The notes beneath the pieces are model-generated. The model saw nothing but the letters and a program-made list of their open reading frames with translations, was not told the DNA's origin and did no database searches. Of a stretch of 64,000 nt of DNA, positions 41,831 to 49,221 are shown piece by piece; the first letter of the stretch is position 1, and every line of letters starts with the position of its first letter. The position numbers and the translations under genes were made by a program. Source of the stretch: Allolucifera butyrica (GTDB lineage: Bacteria > Bacillota > Negativicutes > Sporomusales > UPPP01); the NCBI RefSeq assembly GCF_900476375.1, contig NZ_UPPP01000067.1, forward strand, positions 1-64,000. The letters are read 5' to 3'.

Positions 41831-42653
41831 ACTGGCCTTGGATGAATTATTACGGCGGGCTCTGAATGAGGATCTCGGTCTGGGTGATATTACAAGCGAG
41901 GCAATCTTCGGTGAGGAGCATGTTTCCCGGGGATACTTGCTGGCGAAAGAAAAAATCGTTTTAGCGGGAATCGGCGTGTTCGCCGCCGTTTTTGCTCTCC
42001 TCGACGAGCGGGTAAGAGTTATACCGCATTTTGCGGACGGTAACCGGGTCAACGGGGGAGAAAGGATTGCTTTGCTTGAGGGACCTACCAGGGCTTTGCT
42101 GGCAGGGGAAAGGGTGGCACTGAATCTGTTGCAGCACATGTCGGGCATTGCCACGGAAACCAGCCGTTATGTGGAAGCACTCCAGGGGTCCGGTACGGTG
42201 ATTGTTGATACCCGCAAAACAACACCTGGCTTACGAATGCTGGAAAAGTACGCCGTAACAATGGGCGGCGGCAAGAATCACCGGTACGGACTGGACGGCA
42301 TGGTCATGATTAAAGATAACCATATTCAGGCTGCCGGCGGAATTCTGCCGGCGGTAGAAAAGGTTCGCCGCCATGTTTCCCCGTTTGTAAAAATTGAGGT
42401 CGAAACCGAGAAGCCTGAACAGATCCTTGAGGCATTGGCGGCCGGAGTGGATGTGATTATGCTGGACAATATGCCGCTGGCGGCAATACAACAGGCGGTA
42501 AAAATGGTGGACGGCAGGGCCCTGATTGAAGTTTCCGGCAATGTGACGCTGGAAAAGGTAGCCGCCCTGGGTATTGCCGGTGTGGATGTCATTTCCAGCG
42601 GAGCATTGACGCATTCCGTAAAAGCGGCCGATATCAGCATGAAACTGGAATAG
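41823..42653 (+). CDS. nadC: nicotinate-nucleotide pyrophosphorylase (carboxylating)
   Basis: A 276-residue quinolinate phosphoribosyltransferase converting quinolinate plus PRPP to nicotinate mononucleotide. Motifs include NEDLGLGDITSEA, ERVALNLLQHMSGIAT, DTRKTTPGLRMLEKYAV, GGGKNHRYGLDGMVMIKDNH, EVETEKPEQ, MLDNM and EVSGNVTLEKV. The ATG lies inside the end of nadB (RBS AAGGCGG), so translation is coupled. It completes the three-step de novo NAD pathway in a single operon. Confidence 0.95.
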   Translation: MNKLALDELLRRALNEDLGLGDITSEAIFGEEHVSRGYLLAKEKIVLAGIGVFAAVFALLDERVRVIPHFADGNRVNGGERIALLEGPTRALLAGERVALNLLQHMSGIATETSRYVEALQGSGTVIVDTRKTTPGLRMLEKYAVTMGGGKNHRYGLDGMVMIKDNHIQAAGGILPAVEKVRRHVSPFVKIEVETEKPEQILEALAAGVDVIMLDNMPLAAIQQAVKMVDGRALIEVSGNVTLEKVAALGIAGVDVISSGALTHSVKAADISMKLE

Positions 42654-42663
42654 TGACAGACTG

Positions 42664-42697
42664 AAAACCTCCCGGCTTATTAGAACCGGGAGGTTTT
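42664..42697 (+). terminator. nadABC terminator
   Basis: AAAACCTCCCGG-cttattagaa-CCGGGAGGTTTT, a 12-bp stem. Confidence 0.88.
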
Positions 42698-42747
42698 GAG
42701 AAGCAGATGATTCCTTTTGGTAAATCTTTTGTTGAACAACAGAATTT

Positions 42748-43110
42748 TTAGTAAAAATCTTCTTCCTCTTCTTCTTCAAAAGGGAAAAAGGGAAAGAAAA
42801 AGGGAGAAAATGCAAAGGGCGGGAAAAATCTTCTTCGGAAAGGAAAACCAAATCGCCCGAACCGGCCAAATCTTCCGAAACCGCCGAAGCCGCCAAACCG
42901 GCCGAAGCCGCCGAATCGGCCAAAGCCGAAACGGGGAGGATCATCGGCGGTCATACCGCAGCGCGGGCAGCATTCATGATCATGGCTATACTCGCAGCCA
43001 CAATGACAACATACTTTTACCACGTCATAGCAGCAGTTTTCGTAGACTTTGTATTCCGTCGTAAATCTTCCCACACATCTTCTCCGGCAACTGGGCATAC
43101 AAGGTTGCAT
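42748..43110 (-). CDS. Cys-rich / Phe-Gly-Arg-repeat low-complexity protein
   Basis: A 120-residue protein with a GGAGG site before ATG 43110. Residues 1-55 hold many Cys (CMPSCRRRC, NCC..VCCHCGC..CCPRCG), a probable metal-binding or cross-linked region. Residues 60-100 are a repeat of F-G-R/G units (RFGGFGRFGGFGG). The end is FPFxFxPFFFPFFPF, then six Glu and DFY. The composition suggests a structural spore-coat or surface protein. It recalls the small protein at 80-250. Function not known. Confidence 0.72.
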   Translation of the reverse strand: MQPCMPSCRRRCVGRFTTEYKVYENCCYDVVKVCCHCGCEYSHDHECCPRCGMTADDPPRFGFGRFGGFGRFGGFGGFGRFGRFGRFGFPFRRRFFPPFAFSPFFFPFFPFEEEEEEDFY

Positions 43111-43209
43111 CGCAATACCTCCAACATAAAAATTTATAGATCCGTTATTATATCTTATGCACAGTGCCAAGAATTTGTTATGTAAAAAAAGAGCTGGAGG
43201 AAATGCCCT

Positions 43210-43252
43210 GAGCCCTGCGTCACGAGCCGAAAGACCGTTTATGCGGTCTTTC
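43210..43252 (+). repeat. polar GAGCCCTGCGCCA-terminator cassette, copy 7
   Basis: GAGCCCTGCGTCACGAGCCG followed by GACCGTTTATGCGGTCTTTC. Both flanking genes are on the minus strand. The nrdJ stop codon starts at the next base (43253). Confidence 0.8.
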
Positions 43253-45262
43253 TTATTTTATCGGGCAGGCGCCATTGGTACATTCCAGGTTGCCATGCCC
43301 GATTAAGCCGTTATGTTTTTCAAATTCCGCAGCGCTGACACGTTCATACGGGGCTTGGGGCCGGCTTTCATCAACCATAATGGTTGTACCTTTCAGCCGT
43401 GGTAAATAAGAAAGTAAAATTCCCTTAATTTCTTTTTTGGTCAGTGAACCCGGCAGAATATTGGCCGTAAAGCTAACGGCATTATCCGCATAGACATCCT
43501 GAATCATGGCCTGAACACTCAGCATATCCGCCAAATGAATTTCATCCTGCTGTTCTACTAGGTCTTTCACGTCAAAGTTTAAGTGTTCGGCGATTTCCAC
43601 CAGCCGGTCTTTATAATAAAATTTTACCGCTTTGGTGGTTGCTGAATAAATGTCCTGCTCGATATCCTGGGGGGCAAATTCGGTCAGTTGCGGATCATTA
43701 TCGGCATAACGGATCCGGCGAATTCCGTACCGGGTATAGATAGGCTGAATGCCGGTTGTTTCACCGGGCAACAGTGCAATCGTACCGGTAGGTGCGATGG
43801 TCGTTACTTTTACCGGTTCGGGAATGCGTAGGGCGAAAGCATACTCCCGTACGGCGTTGCGCACGACCTGGTAATATTTTTTCAGGGAATGAATGACAAA
43901 TTGATTGTGATGAGATTCGGAATATTTGATGCCGTTTTTGACCAGCCAGGTCTGATAGCCGAAGAAACCAACGCCGATACGGCGGTTTCTACTCACAATT
44001 TCTTTTTGCCGTTTATTAAGAATGTCGCCGAATGTATTACGGATTAAAAAACGGGCCATGAGGCGGAATGCTTCCTGTCGCTGCTGCTCATCATCAAAAC
44101 CGGCCAGATTGATATGCCCCAGATTGCAGTTTTCAAATCCCTGCAGAGCAATTTCACCGCAGGGATTGGTGCTTTCAATCCGTTCCGGTTCGGTTTCGCC
44201 GACCTGAGATAAAGAACGGTTCCAGAAGCCGGGTTCACCCCGGGTCAGCATTGCTTCGACGGCTTTATTAAAAACTGTTTTTGCATGCTTATTGCCCTTT
44301 TTCCAGGCTTTAAAAAAATCGTCGTCAATTTCTACGGAAATATTGGTAGTCCAATGAGAAGACTCGTCCAGTTTACAATTGATGAAATCCAGAATGTCGG
44401 GATCTTTCCAGGACTTGATGCTCATACGGGCGCTGCGGCGGACATTGCCGGAAATAACGCAAGCGGCGATTAAATGGTCCAGCAGCATAAAATCGAGGGA
44501 GGTCAGCTTTTGACTATAACGGGCATTTAATAAAGCGGCAATATTCTGCAGCATGACGATGAGCGGGACCGGCCCGGAGGCGATGCCGCCGAAGCCTTTA
44601 ATCCGCGAACCCTTGGCCCGGATATTGGAAACATCAAAAATGACTTCTCTTTCTTCAAACGGTTCGGACCAAAAATATTGCAATAAAGTTTTTAATGCCT
44701 GTACCCAGCCTTCCCGGGAATCCTCTATGGAAATAGAACCTGTCCAGTCCGCTGAAAATTTGGTGGACAATTTATCTTGTACCGACAGATAGTCGGGATG
44801 ATTTTGCGAACAAACGATATGCAAGTCGAAACGGTTTTGAACCGGGAGATAGTGTTGTATATAACGGCAGGAATAATTACTGCCGACGCCGCCGCCTTTA
44901 CATAGTTCGTCAAATAAAAAGGTAAAATGCCCGGAAATGTCTTCTGTCCAGGAACTATTGTGGCAATTAAACAGAAACTGCCGTCCCGGAACGCCGGAAA
45001 CCCATAAACTGCGTCCGGCCGGGATGGCCTGAAACTGATAAATCAGTTGAAACAGTTTTTCCCGTTCTCCTGCTTCGATATATCTTTCCGGCACTAAATT
45101 GCAATTACCGTTTACGACCCGCAGGACGGTTTCCGGCCAGGTTTCTTTTTCTCCATTCGGTTTAATCCGTGAATAGGTACGCTCATAAACGGCTTTGCCC
45201 AAGACTCCGAACTGAACTTTTTTGTTTAACTCTTCAATTTCTGCTGCGGACAAACTTAACAT
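43253..45262 (-). CDS. nrdJ: adenosylcobalamin-dependent (class II) ribonucleoside-triphosphate reductase
   Basis: A 669-residue class II reductase that makes deoxyribonucleotides using a B12-derived thiyl radical. Visible features: VNGNCNLVPER near 49; NCHNSSW (about 114); the active-site loop NPCGEIALQGFENCNLGHINLAGF (about 363-386) with the thiyl-radical Cys; APTGTIALLPGETTGIQP near 488; and the C-terminal redox pair CTNGAC that shuttles disulfide reduction. It is close to the L. leichmannii RTPR type (about 739 residues), so slightly short. No cobalamin riboswitch precedes it; two NrdR boxes do. Confidence 0.9.
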   Translation of the reverse strand: MLSLSAAEIEELNKKVQFGVLGKAVYERTYSRIKPNGEKETWPETVLRVVNGNCNLVPERYIEAGEREKLFQLIYQFQAIPAGRSLWVSGVPGRQFLFNCHNSSWTEDISGHFTFLFDELCKGGGVGSNYSCRYIQHYLPVQNRFDLHIVCSQNHPDYLSVQDKLSTKFSADWTGSISIEDSREGWVQALKTLLQYFWSEPFEEREVIFDVSNIRAKGSRIKGFGGIASGPVPLIVMLQNIAALLNARYSQKLTSLDFMLLDHLIAACVISGNVRRSARMSIKSWKDPDILDFINCKLDESSHWTTNISVEIDDDFFKAWKKGNKHAKTVFNKAVEAMLTRGEPGFWNRSLSQVGETEPERIESTNPCGEIALQGFENCNLGHINLAGFDDEQQRQEAFRLMARFLIRNTFGDILNKRQKEIVSRNRRIGVGFFGYQTWLVKNGIKYSESHHNQFVIHSLKKYYQVVRNAVREYAFALRIPEPVKVTTIAPTGTIALLPGETTGIQPIYTRYGIRRIRYADNDPQLTEFAPQDIEQDIYSATTKAVKFYYKDRLVEIAEHLNFDVKDLVEQQDEIHLADMLSVQAMIQDVYADNAVSFTANILPGSLTKKEIKGILLSYLPRLKGTTIMVDESRPQAPYERVSAAEFEKHNGLIGHGNLECTNGACPIK

Positions 45263-45403
45263 GGATCATTCACTCCTCAAACGATACTCCTTATTAGTAG
45301 ATAACACTAGTTCAAGGTTAATGCAAGTCCGTGGATTTTGCAAACCGGGTGAAAGTCTCAAATAATCACTTTTGTGGCAACTTTAGCCTTTTTTCAGCAT
45401 TGT

Positions 45404-45451
45404 ACTCAATATATTGTATTTGTTTTAGTATTATAACCATATATATTGTGC
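45404..45451 (-). promoter_or_regulatory. two NrdR boxes upstream of nrdJ
   Basis: ACTCAATATATTGTAT (45404-45419) matches the NrdR consensus ACACWATATATWGTGT at 14 of 16 positions and ACCATATATATTGTGC (45436-45451) at 13 of 16. The starts are 32 bases apart, three helical turns, which is the usual pairing for this ATP-cone repressor. The rest of 45263-45655 holds a cassette head fragment (45551-45575) and the promoter of the next gene. Confidence 0.7.
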
Positions 45452-45550
45452 TGTAGATGAGTGAAGTAAATAAACGGAACTGACAAAAAGACTATTTATT
45501 CTATAGGGATAAGCACTTGGCTATCATTCTTAGCGGTTTTTCAGCGCCTC

Positions 45551-45575
45551 GTGCCCTGCGCCATGTGCCGAGAAT
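45551..45575 (+). repeat. head-only fragment of the polar cassette
   Basis: GTGCCCTGCGCCATGTGCCGAG..; the terminator hairpin that follows in full copies is missing. Confidence 0.6.
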
Positions 45576-45598
45576 ACAGGATACATTGCGTCAATCTA

Positions 45599-45628
45599 TT
45601 GTTTCCGGTTTAACCAATCCCGTATAAT
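45599..45628 (+). promoter_or_regulatory. promoter of the aminotransferase at 45656
   Basis: TTGTTT at 45599-45604, an 18-base spacer and TATAAT at 45623-45628. Confidence 0.5.
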
Positions 45629-45655
45629 AAGTAAGAATAAAAGGAGCGATGCATA

Positions 45656-46954
45656 ATGAATGTATTGGAGAAAATGCCGGATTTGGCACTAAAAGAACAT
45701 TATTCCATATTATCCTGCCATTACGAAAAATTTCGGGAGCAAAAGCTTACCCTGGATATGTCACGCGGAAAACCCTGTGTGGAGCAGTTGGACCTTTCCA
45801 ACGGGCTGATTACCTGTCTGGCTGAAGACGACTACCGGAGCTTTGACGGGACAGACTGCCGGAATTATGGCGGCGTGGACGGCCTTCGGGAAGCAAAGGA
45901 GCTTTGCGCATCGATTTTGGAGGCCGAGTCCCGGGAAGTGATTGTCGGAGGCAATTCCAGCCTGATTATGATGCACGATCTGATCGTCCGGGCGTTATTG
46001 TGCGGTCTGCCGGACAGTGAGATGCCCTGGAGCAAATTGCCGCAGGTAAAGTTTCTTTGTCCCAGTCCCGGTTATGACCGGCATTTTGGTATCTGCGAGC
46101 ATTTCGGTATTGCTATGATTTCTGTCCCCTATCTGGATGACGGGCCGGATATGGACCAGGTTGAACAATTAGTGGCGGCAGATCCCGCCATTAAAGGCAT
46201 CTGGTGCGTACCGAAATATAGCAATCCAACTGGTATTACCTATTCCGATACGGTTGTGAAGCGATTGGCCGCTATGCCGGCTAAAGCGCCGGACTTCCGG
46301 ATTTTTTGGGATAATGCCTATGCGGTCCATCATCTAACGGACACTCCGGACCGGCTGCTGAATATACTGGCTGCCTGCAAGCAGGCAGGGCATGCCAACC
46401 GGGCTTTTGTATTCAGTTCAACGTCAAAAGTTAGCTTTCCCGGTGCCGGGATCGCCATGCTGGCAAGCAGCGAAGCCAATATTAGCTGGCTTAAGAAGCA
46501 AATGCTTGCCCAAACCATTGGACCGGATAAGCTGAACCAACTGCGTCATGTCCGGTTTTTCCGGGATATGGCCGGTATCGAGGCGCAGATGCACCGGCAC
46601 GCGGCGCTTATTAAACCGAAATTTGAGCTGGTATTGGAGCTTCTGGAATCCGGACTGGGCGGTAAGGGACTGGCTAGTTGGAGCAAGCCCCGGGGTGGCT
46701 ATTTTATTAGTTTGAACACGTTGCCCGGCTGCGCCAAAAATGTGGTCGCTAAAGCTGCAACTGCCGGAGTCGCGCTTACGGCTGCCGGCGCTACATTTCC
46801 GTACGGTAAAGATCCCGCAGACAAAAATATCCGGATTGCGCCTACCTTTCCGCCGCTGCCGGAACTGAAGCAGGCCGTGCAGCTGCTGGTGCTTTGTATT
46901 CAAATGGTCAGTACAGAACAGGAACTGGCAAAAAGAGGCCTTGCCGCGAATTAG
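45656..46954 (+). CDS. class-I aminotransferase (aspartate aminotransferase subgroup Ic type)
   Basis: A 432-residue PLP enzyme. The N-terminus (LDMSRGKPCVEQLDLSNGL) and the phrase CVPKYSNPTGITYS are typical of the Corynebacterium-type aspartate aminotransferases (PF12897). Schiff-base Lys lies near residue 259 in SSTSKVSFPGAG; the phosphate/Asp region is IFWDNAYAVHHL. It probably transfers amino groups between aspartate or a related amino acid and 2-oxoglutarate. RBS AAGGAG. It is monocistronic, ending in a terminator that includes the stop codon. Confidence 0.87.
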   Translation: MNVLEKMPDLALKEHYSILSCHYEKFREQKLTLDMSRGKPCVEQLDLSNGLITCLAEDDYRSFDGTDCRNYGGVDGLREAKELCASILEAESREVIVGGNSSLIMMHDLIVRALLCGLPDSEMPWSKLPQVKFLCPSPGYDRHFGICEHFGIAMISVPYLDDGPDMDQVEQLVAADPAIKGIWCVPKYSNPTGITYSDTVVKRLAAMPAKAPDFRIFWDNAYAVHHLTDTPDRLLNILAACKQAGHANRAFVFSSTSKVSFPGAGIAMLASSEANISWLKKQMLAQTIGPDKLNQLRHVRFFRDMAGIEAQMHRHAALIKPKFELVLELLESGLGGKGLASWSKPRGGYFISLNTLPGCAKNVVAKAATAGVALTAAGATFPYGKDPADKNIRIAPTFPPLPELKQAVQLLVLCIQMVSTEQELAKRGLAAN

Positions 46955-46966
46955 CGGCAAGGCCTC
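46935..46966. terminator. terminator between converging aminotransferase and xpt genes
   Basis: GAGGCCTTGCCGC-gaatta-GCGGCAAGGCCTC. The TAG stop codon lies in the loop. Confidence 0.8.
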
Positions 46967-46996
46967 CTGGTAGGGGAACCATATTTAAGAGGATTG

Positions 46997-47566
46997 CTAT
47001 AAGAAAAGGACCTGGCCATTTTCGAAGGAACCGATGCGTACGAGCGATTCCAGATGATAATTGGCAGCCTGGAGTTTTGCCGCACCGGCCTGAAAGGATT
47101 TTTCAATGACAATGCCAATGCCGGCTACGGTGCTTCCGGCTTGCCGGACAATCTCCGTGAGGCCCAGAGCGGCTTCGCCGCTGGCCAGAAAATCATCAAT
47201 AATGAGAATTTTTTCGCCGGCAGCCAGGAATTTTTTGAGCACCGTGATTTCACTGCTTTCTTTTTTGGTAAAGGAGAAAACTTTGGCGGTATAAGCTGCT
47301 TCATTCATGAGAACCGACTTTTTTTTGCGGGCAAATACAACGGGCAGGCCCATTTTAAAACCGGTAGCCAAGGCTACGGCAATACCGGAAGATTCAATCG
47401 TTAAAATTTTAGTCGCCCCCGCGTCCTGAAAGCGGTGCGCAAATTCTTCACCCATTTGAAACATAAGAACCGGGTCGATCTGGTGGTTTAAAAAAGAGTC
47501 TACTTTTAAGACGGAATTATTAAGAACGGTACCTTCCTGGCGAATTTTATTTTTTAATAGTTCCAT
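46997..47566 (-). CDS. xpt: xanthine phosphoribosyltransferase
   Basis: A 189-residue type I PRTase that salvages xanthine to XMP. N-terminal MELLKNKIRQEGTVLNNSVLKVDSFLNHQIDP is characteristic of Xpt. The PRPP loop ILIIDDFLASGEA lies at about 123-135 and TIESSGIAVAL near 56. RBS AAGGAGG. In many Firmicutes xpt follows a guanine riboswitch; none can be seen in the 130 bases upstream here. Confidence 0.93.
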   Translation of the reverse strand: MELLKNKIRQEGTVLNNSVLKVDSFLNHQIDPVLMFQMGEEFAHRFQDAGATKILTIESSGIAVALATGFKMGLPVVFARKKKSVLMNEAAYTAKVFSFTKKESSEITVLKKFLAAGEKILIIDDFLASGEAALGLTEIVRQAGSTVAGIGIVIEKSFQAGAAKLQAANYHLESLVRIGSFENGQVLFL

Positions 47567-47606
47567 AAGGAACCTCCTTGTGCGATGAATGGTAGGAAAC
47601 TAGATA

Positions 47607-47637
47607 TTGACAGCCAGTGGGACATTCTGATTATAAT
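47607..47637 (+). promoter_or_regulatory. promoter of the HAD gene at 47721
   Basis: TTGACA at 47607-47612, a 19-base spacer and TATAAT at 47632-47637. Confidence 0.45.
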
Positions 47638-47720
47638 GGGATTGTAGCATACCCCGGTTATTGAGAAAAATTAATGCTTCTAATACTACATATTAGTTAA
47701 GCTAATTAATGGGAGACGTT

Positions 47721-48389
47721 ATGAAAAATTACGAGGTCATTTTATTTGATTTGGACGGGACATTGATCGACCCCAAGGAGGGGATTACCAAGTCTGTTCA
47801 TTATGCTTTGGAAAAGTTCGGTATTGCCGTTCACGATTTGGATGAGCTTACCCCGTTTATTGGTCCGCCCCTTACGGATTCCTTTGAAGAATACTATGGT
47901 TTTTCCCCGGAACAGGCCCGCCAGGCCGTGCTGTATTACCGGGAATACTTTTCCGTAAAAGGGGTATATGAAAATAAGGTATATCCCGGCATGGACGGAC
48001 TGTTGGACCAATTGCGGGATGCAGAGAAAAAACTGATTGTGGCCACCTCCAAACCTTCTGAGTTTGCGGAGATTATTATCAGGCATTGGGGCTTGGATCC
48101 TTACTTTGCGCTGGTAGCGGGAAGCAATCTGAACGGTACCCGGATTAAAAAGGCGGAAGTGATCGAATATATTTTGGAACAGCTTGCCGGAGTAGAGAAA
48201 AGCAAGGTGGTCATGGTCGGGGACCGTAAACATGATATTATTGGCGCGGACGAGGCAGGAATTGACTCCATCGCTGTAGCGTACGGCTATGGGTCGCTGG
48301 CGGAACTGACTGCGGCCCATCCCACGCATCTGGTGCAATCCATTGCGGAACTAAGAAATCTTTTGCTTACCAAACTGCCGGAAAAATAA
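47721..48389 (+). CDS. HAD phosphatase (phosphoglycolate phosphatase/PpaX-like)
   Basis: A 222-residue HAD-IA enzyme. Motif I is FDLDGTLIDP, motif II VATSKP, motif III the Lys of IKKAEVIEYI, and motif IV VGDRKHDIIGADEAG. It is similar to phosphoglycolate phosphatases and the pyrophosphatase PpaX; the exact substrate is not deducible. ATG 47721 with GGGAGA five bases upstream is preferred to the in-frame ATG 47709. Confidence 0.88.
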   Translation: MKNYEVILFDLDGTLIDPKEGITKSVHYALEKFGIAVHDLDELTPFIGPPLTDSFEEYYGFSPEQARQAVLYYREYFSVKGVYENKVYPGMDGLLDQLRDAEKKLIVATSKPSEFAEIIIRHWGLDPYFALVAGSNLNGTRIKKAEVIEYILEQLAGVEKSKVVMVGDRKHDIIGADEAGIDSIAVAYGYGSLAELTAAHPTHLVQSIAELRNLLLTKLPEK

Positions 48390-48414
48390 AAAAAACGCCC
48401 TGACAACCGGGCGT
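48390..48414. terminator. short hairpin between converging genes
   Basis: CGCCCTGACAACCGGGCG preceded by an A run; weak stem. Confidence 0.45.
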
Positions 48415-48442
48415 CAATGGGCGCAAACAGAATGCGGGATTA

Positions 48443-48700
48443 TTAGAATTTTACGGCGGCAGTTTCCTCGCCGGCTGCCGGCTCATCGACGGCAGCGGTC
48501 TCAGCGCTGCTGTCCGTCACATCGCTGGTTGCCGGTTCCGGCACAAGCTGGCGGCCTGATGAGATTGCATGCAGCAAATGGATGATTTGACTATTTTGCG
48601 AAATCAGGGTTTCCTGATTCCGGGCGATTTGCTGCAGGGGTGAGACTCCGGCCTGAAATTTTTCGACCACATATTTGAGCATTTTATCATAAGAGTTCAA
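48443..48700 (-). CDS. small uncharacterised acidic-tailed protein
   Basis: An 85-residue protein with GGAGG upstream. Residues 1-48 are helical (YDKMLKYVVEKFQAGVSPLQQIARNQETLISQNSQIIHLLHAI). The C-terminal 35 residues are a disordered Ala/Glu/Thr/Pro tail. No Cys and no membrane span. It shares general style with the helical protein at 57824-58147. Function unknown. Confidence 0.65.
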   Translation of the reverse strand: MNSYDKMLKYVVEKFQAGVSPLQQIARNQETLISQNSQIIHLLHAISSGRQLVPEPATSDVTDSSAETAAVDEPAAGEETAAVKF

Positions 48701-48900
48701 ACGAATAACCTCCTTTTTTTTCTTTATACATACTATTGCATTAAGGGTGGGAAAGTGACTGGCATTGCGGGATGATAGTATTCTCTTGCGTGGTGCTTCC
48801 GCGGTTTTGCCGGGTGTATCTGCCCTGAAGACAAAGTTGTTTTAATTTGCTATTTGTATTAACGTTTTGCTGCCGAATGTATTTTCGCTGCCTATGGGTG

Positions 48901-48929
48901 TTGACAGTGATGGGCGGTTTTGGTAAAAT
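48901..48929 (+). promoter_or_regulatory. promoter of the DAHP synthase leader
   Basis: TTGACA (48901-48906), a 17-base spacer and TAAAAT (48924-48929): a near-consensus sigma-A promoter with an expected start near 48936, 40 bases before the leader ORF. Confidence 0.75.
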
Positions 48930-48975
48930 AATCGCAACAAGTTTTACTGTCTTTGTGACAGGCGGAGGGTCTCTT

Positions 48976-49113
48976 ATGCTGAATCACATGCTCAATGTCA
49001 CAAATAAACAATGGTTTTACTTTTTTAGCTGGGGCTACTTTTTTAGCGCCGGTTATTTTGCTTGGAAAAAAATCAATATATTGTTTAGACATGAGTACTT
49101 ATGTGGAACTTAG
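48976..49113 (+). CDS. aromatic leader peptide of a transcription attenuator
   Basis: A 45-residue ORF (ATG 48976, RBS GGAGGG). It has 12 aromatic residues in positions 13-30: Trp 13, 19, 30; Phe 14, 16, 17, 22, 23, 28; Tyr 15, 21, 27. It lies between a strong promoter and an intrinsic terminator, upstream of DAHP synthase, so it fits a control peptide whose translation senses charged tRNA-Trp, -Phe and -Tyr. The bases TTTGTGACA (48952-48960) and TGTCACAAA (48996-49004) can pair and enclose its RBS and start codon, so its own translation may be controlled. It is not expected to have a function as a protein. Confidence 0.78.
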   Translation: MLNHMLNVTNKQWFYFFSWGYFFSAGYFAWKKINILFRHEYLCGT

Positions 49114-49185
49114 CGGAAGATGCCGCGAATCAATTAAACGATTTTAAGCACACTGAATAAGACTCATGAGAGTCTTATTTTTTTT
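49090..49185 (+). promoter_or_regulatory. attenuator: antiterminator and terminator of the DAHP synthase leader
   Basis: The terminator is AATAAGACTC-atga-GAGTCTTATT (49156-49179, 10-bp perfect stem) with a run of eight T. The leader segment CATGAGTACTTAT (49090-49102) is complementary to ATAAGACTCATG (49157-49168) with one bulged A, giving a competing 12-bp antiterminator. The leader stop codon (49111-49113) lies so that a ribosome terminating there would cover 49090-49102 and force termination. A stalled ribosome at codons 13-30 would leave it free. Confidence 0.75.
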
Positions 49186-49221
49186 GGTCACATTAGCAAA
49201 AAATAAGCAGGAGGAATGATT

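Noticed and set aside
45263-45655. Cobalamin riboswitch upstream of nrdJ
   Set aside because: No B12-box-like sequence; only NrdR boxes and a repeat fragment.
47567-47720. Purine riboswitch upstream of xpt
   Set aside because: No conserved purine-aptamer core in the short upstream gap.
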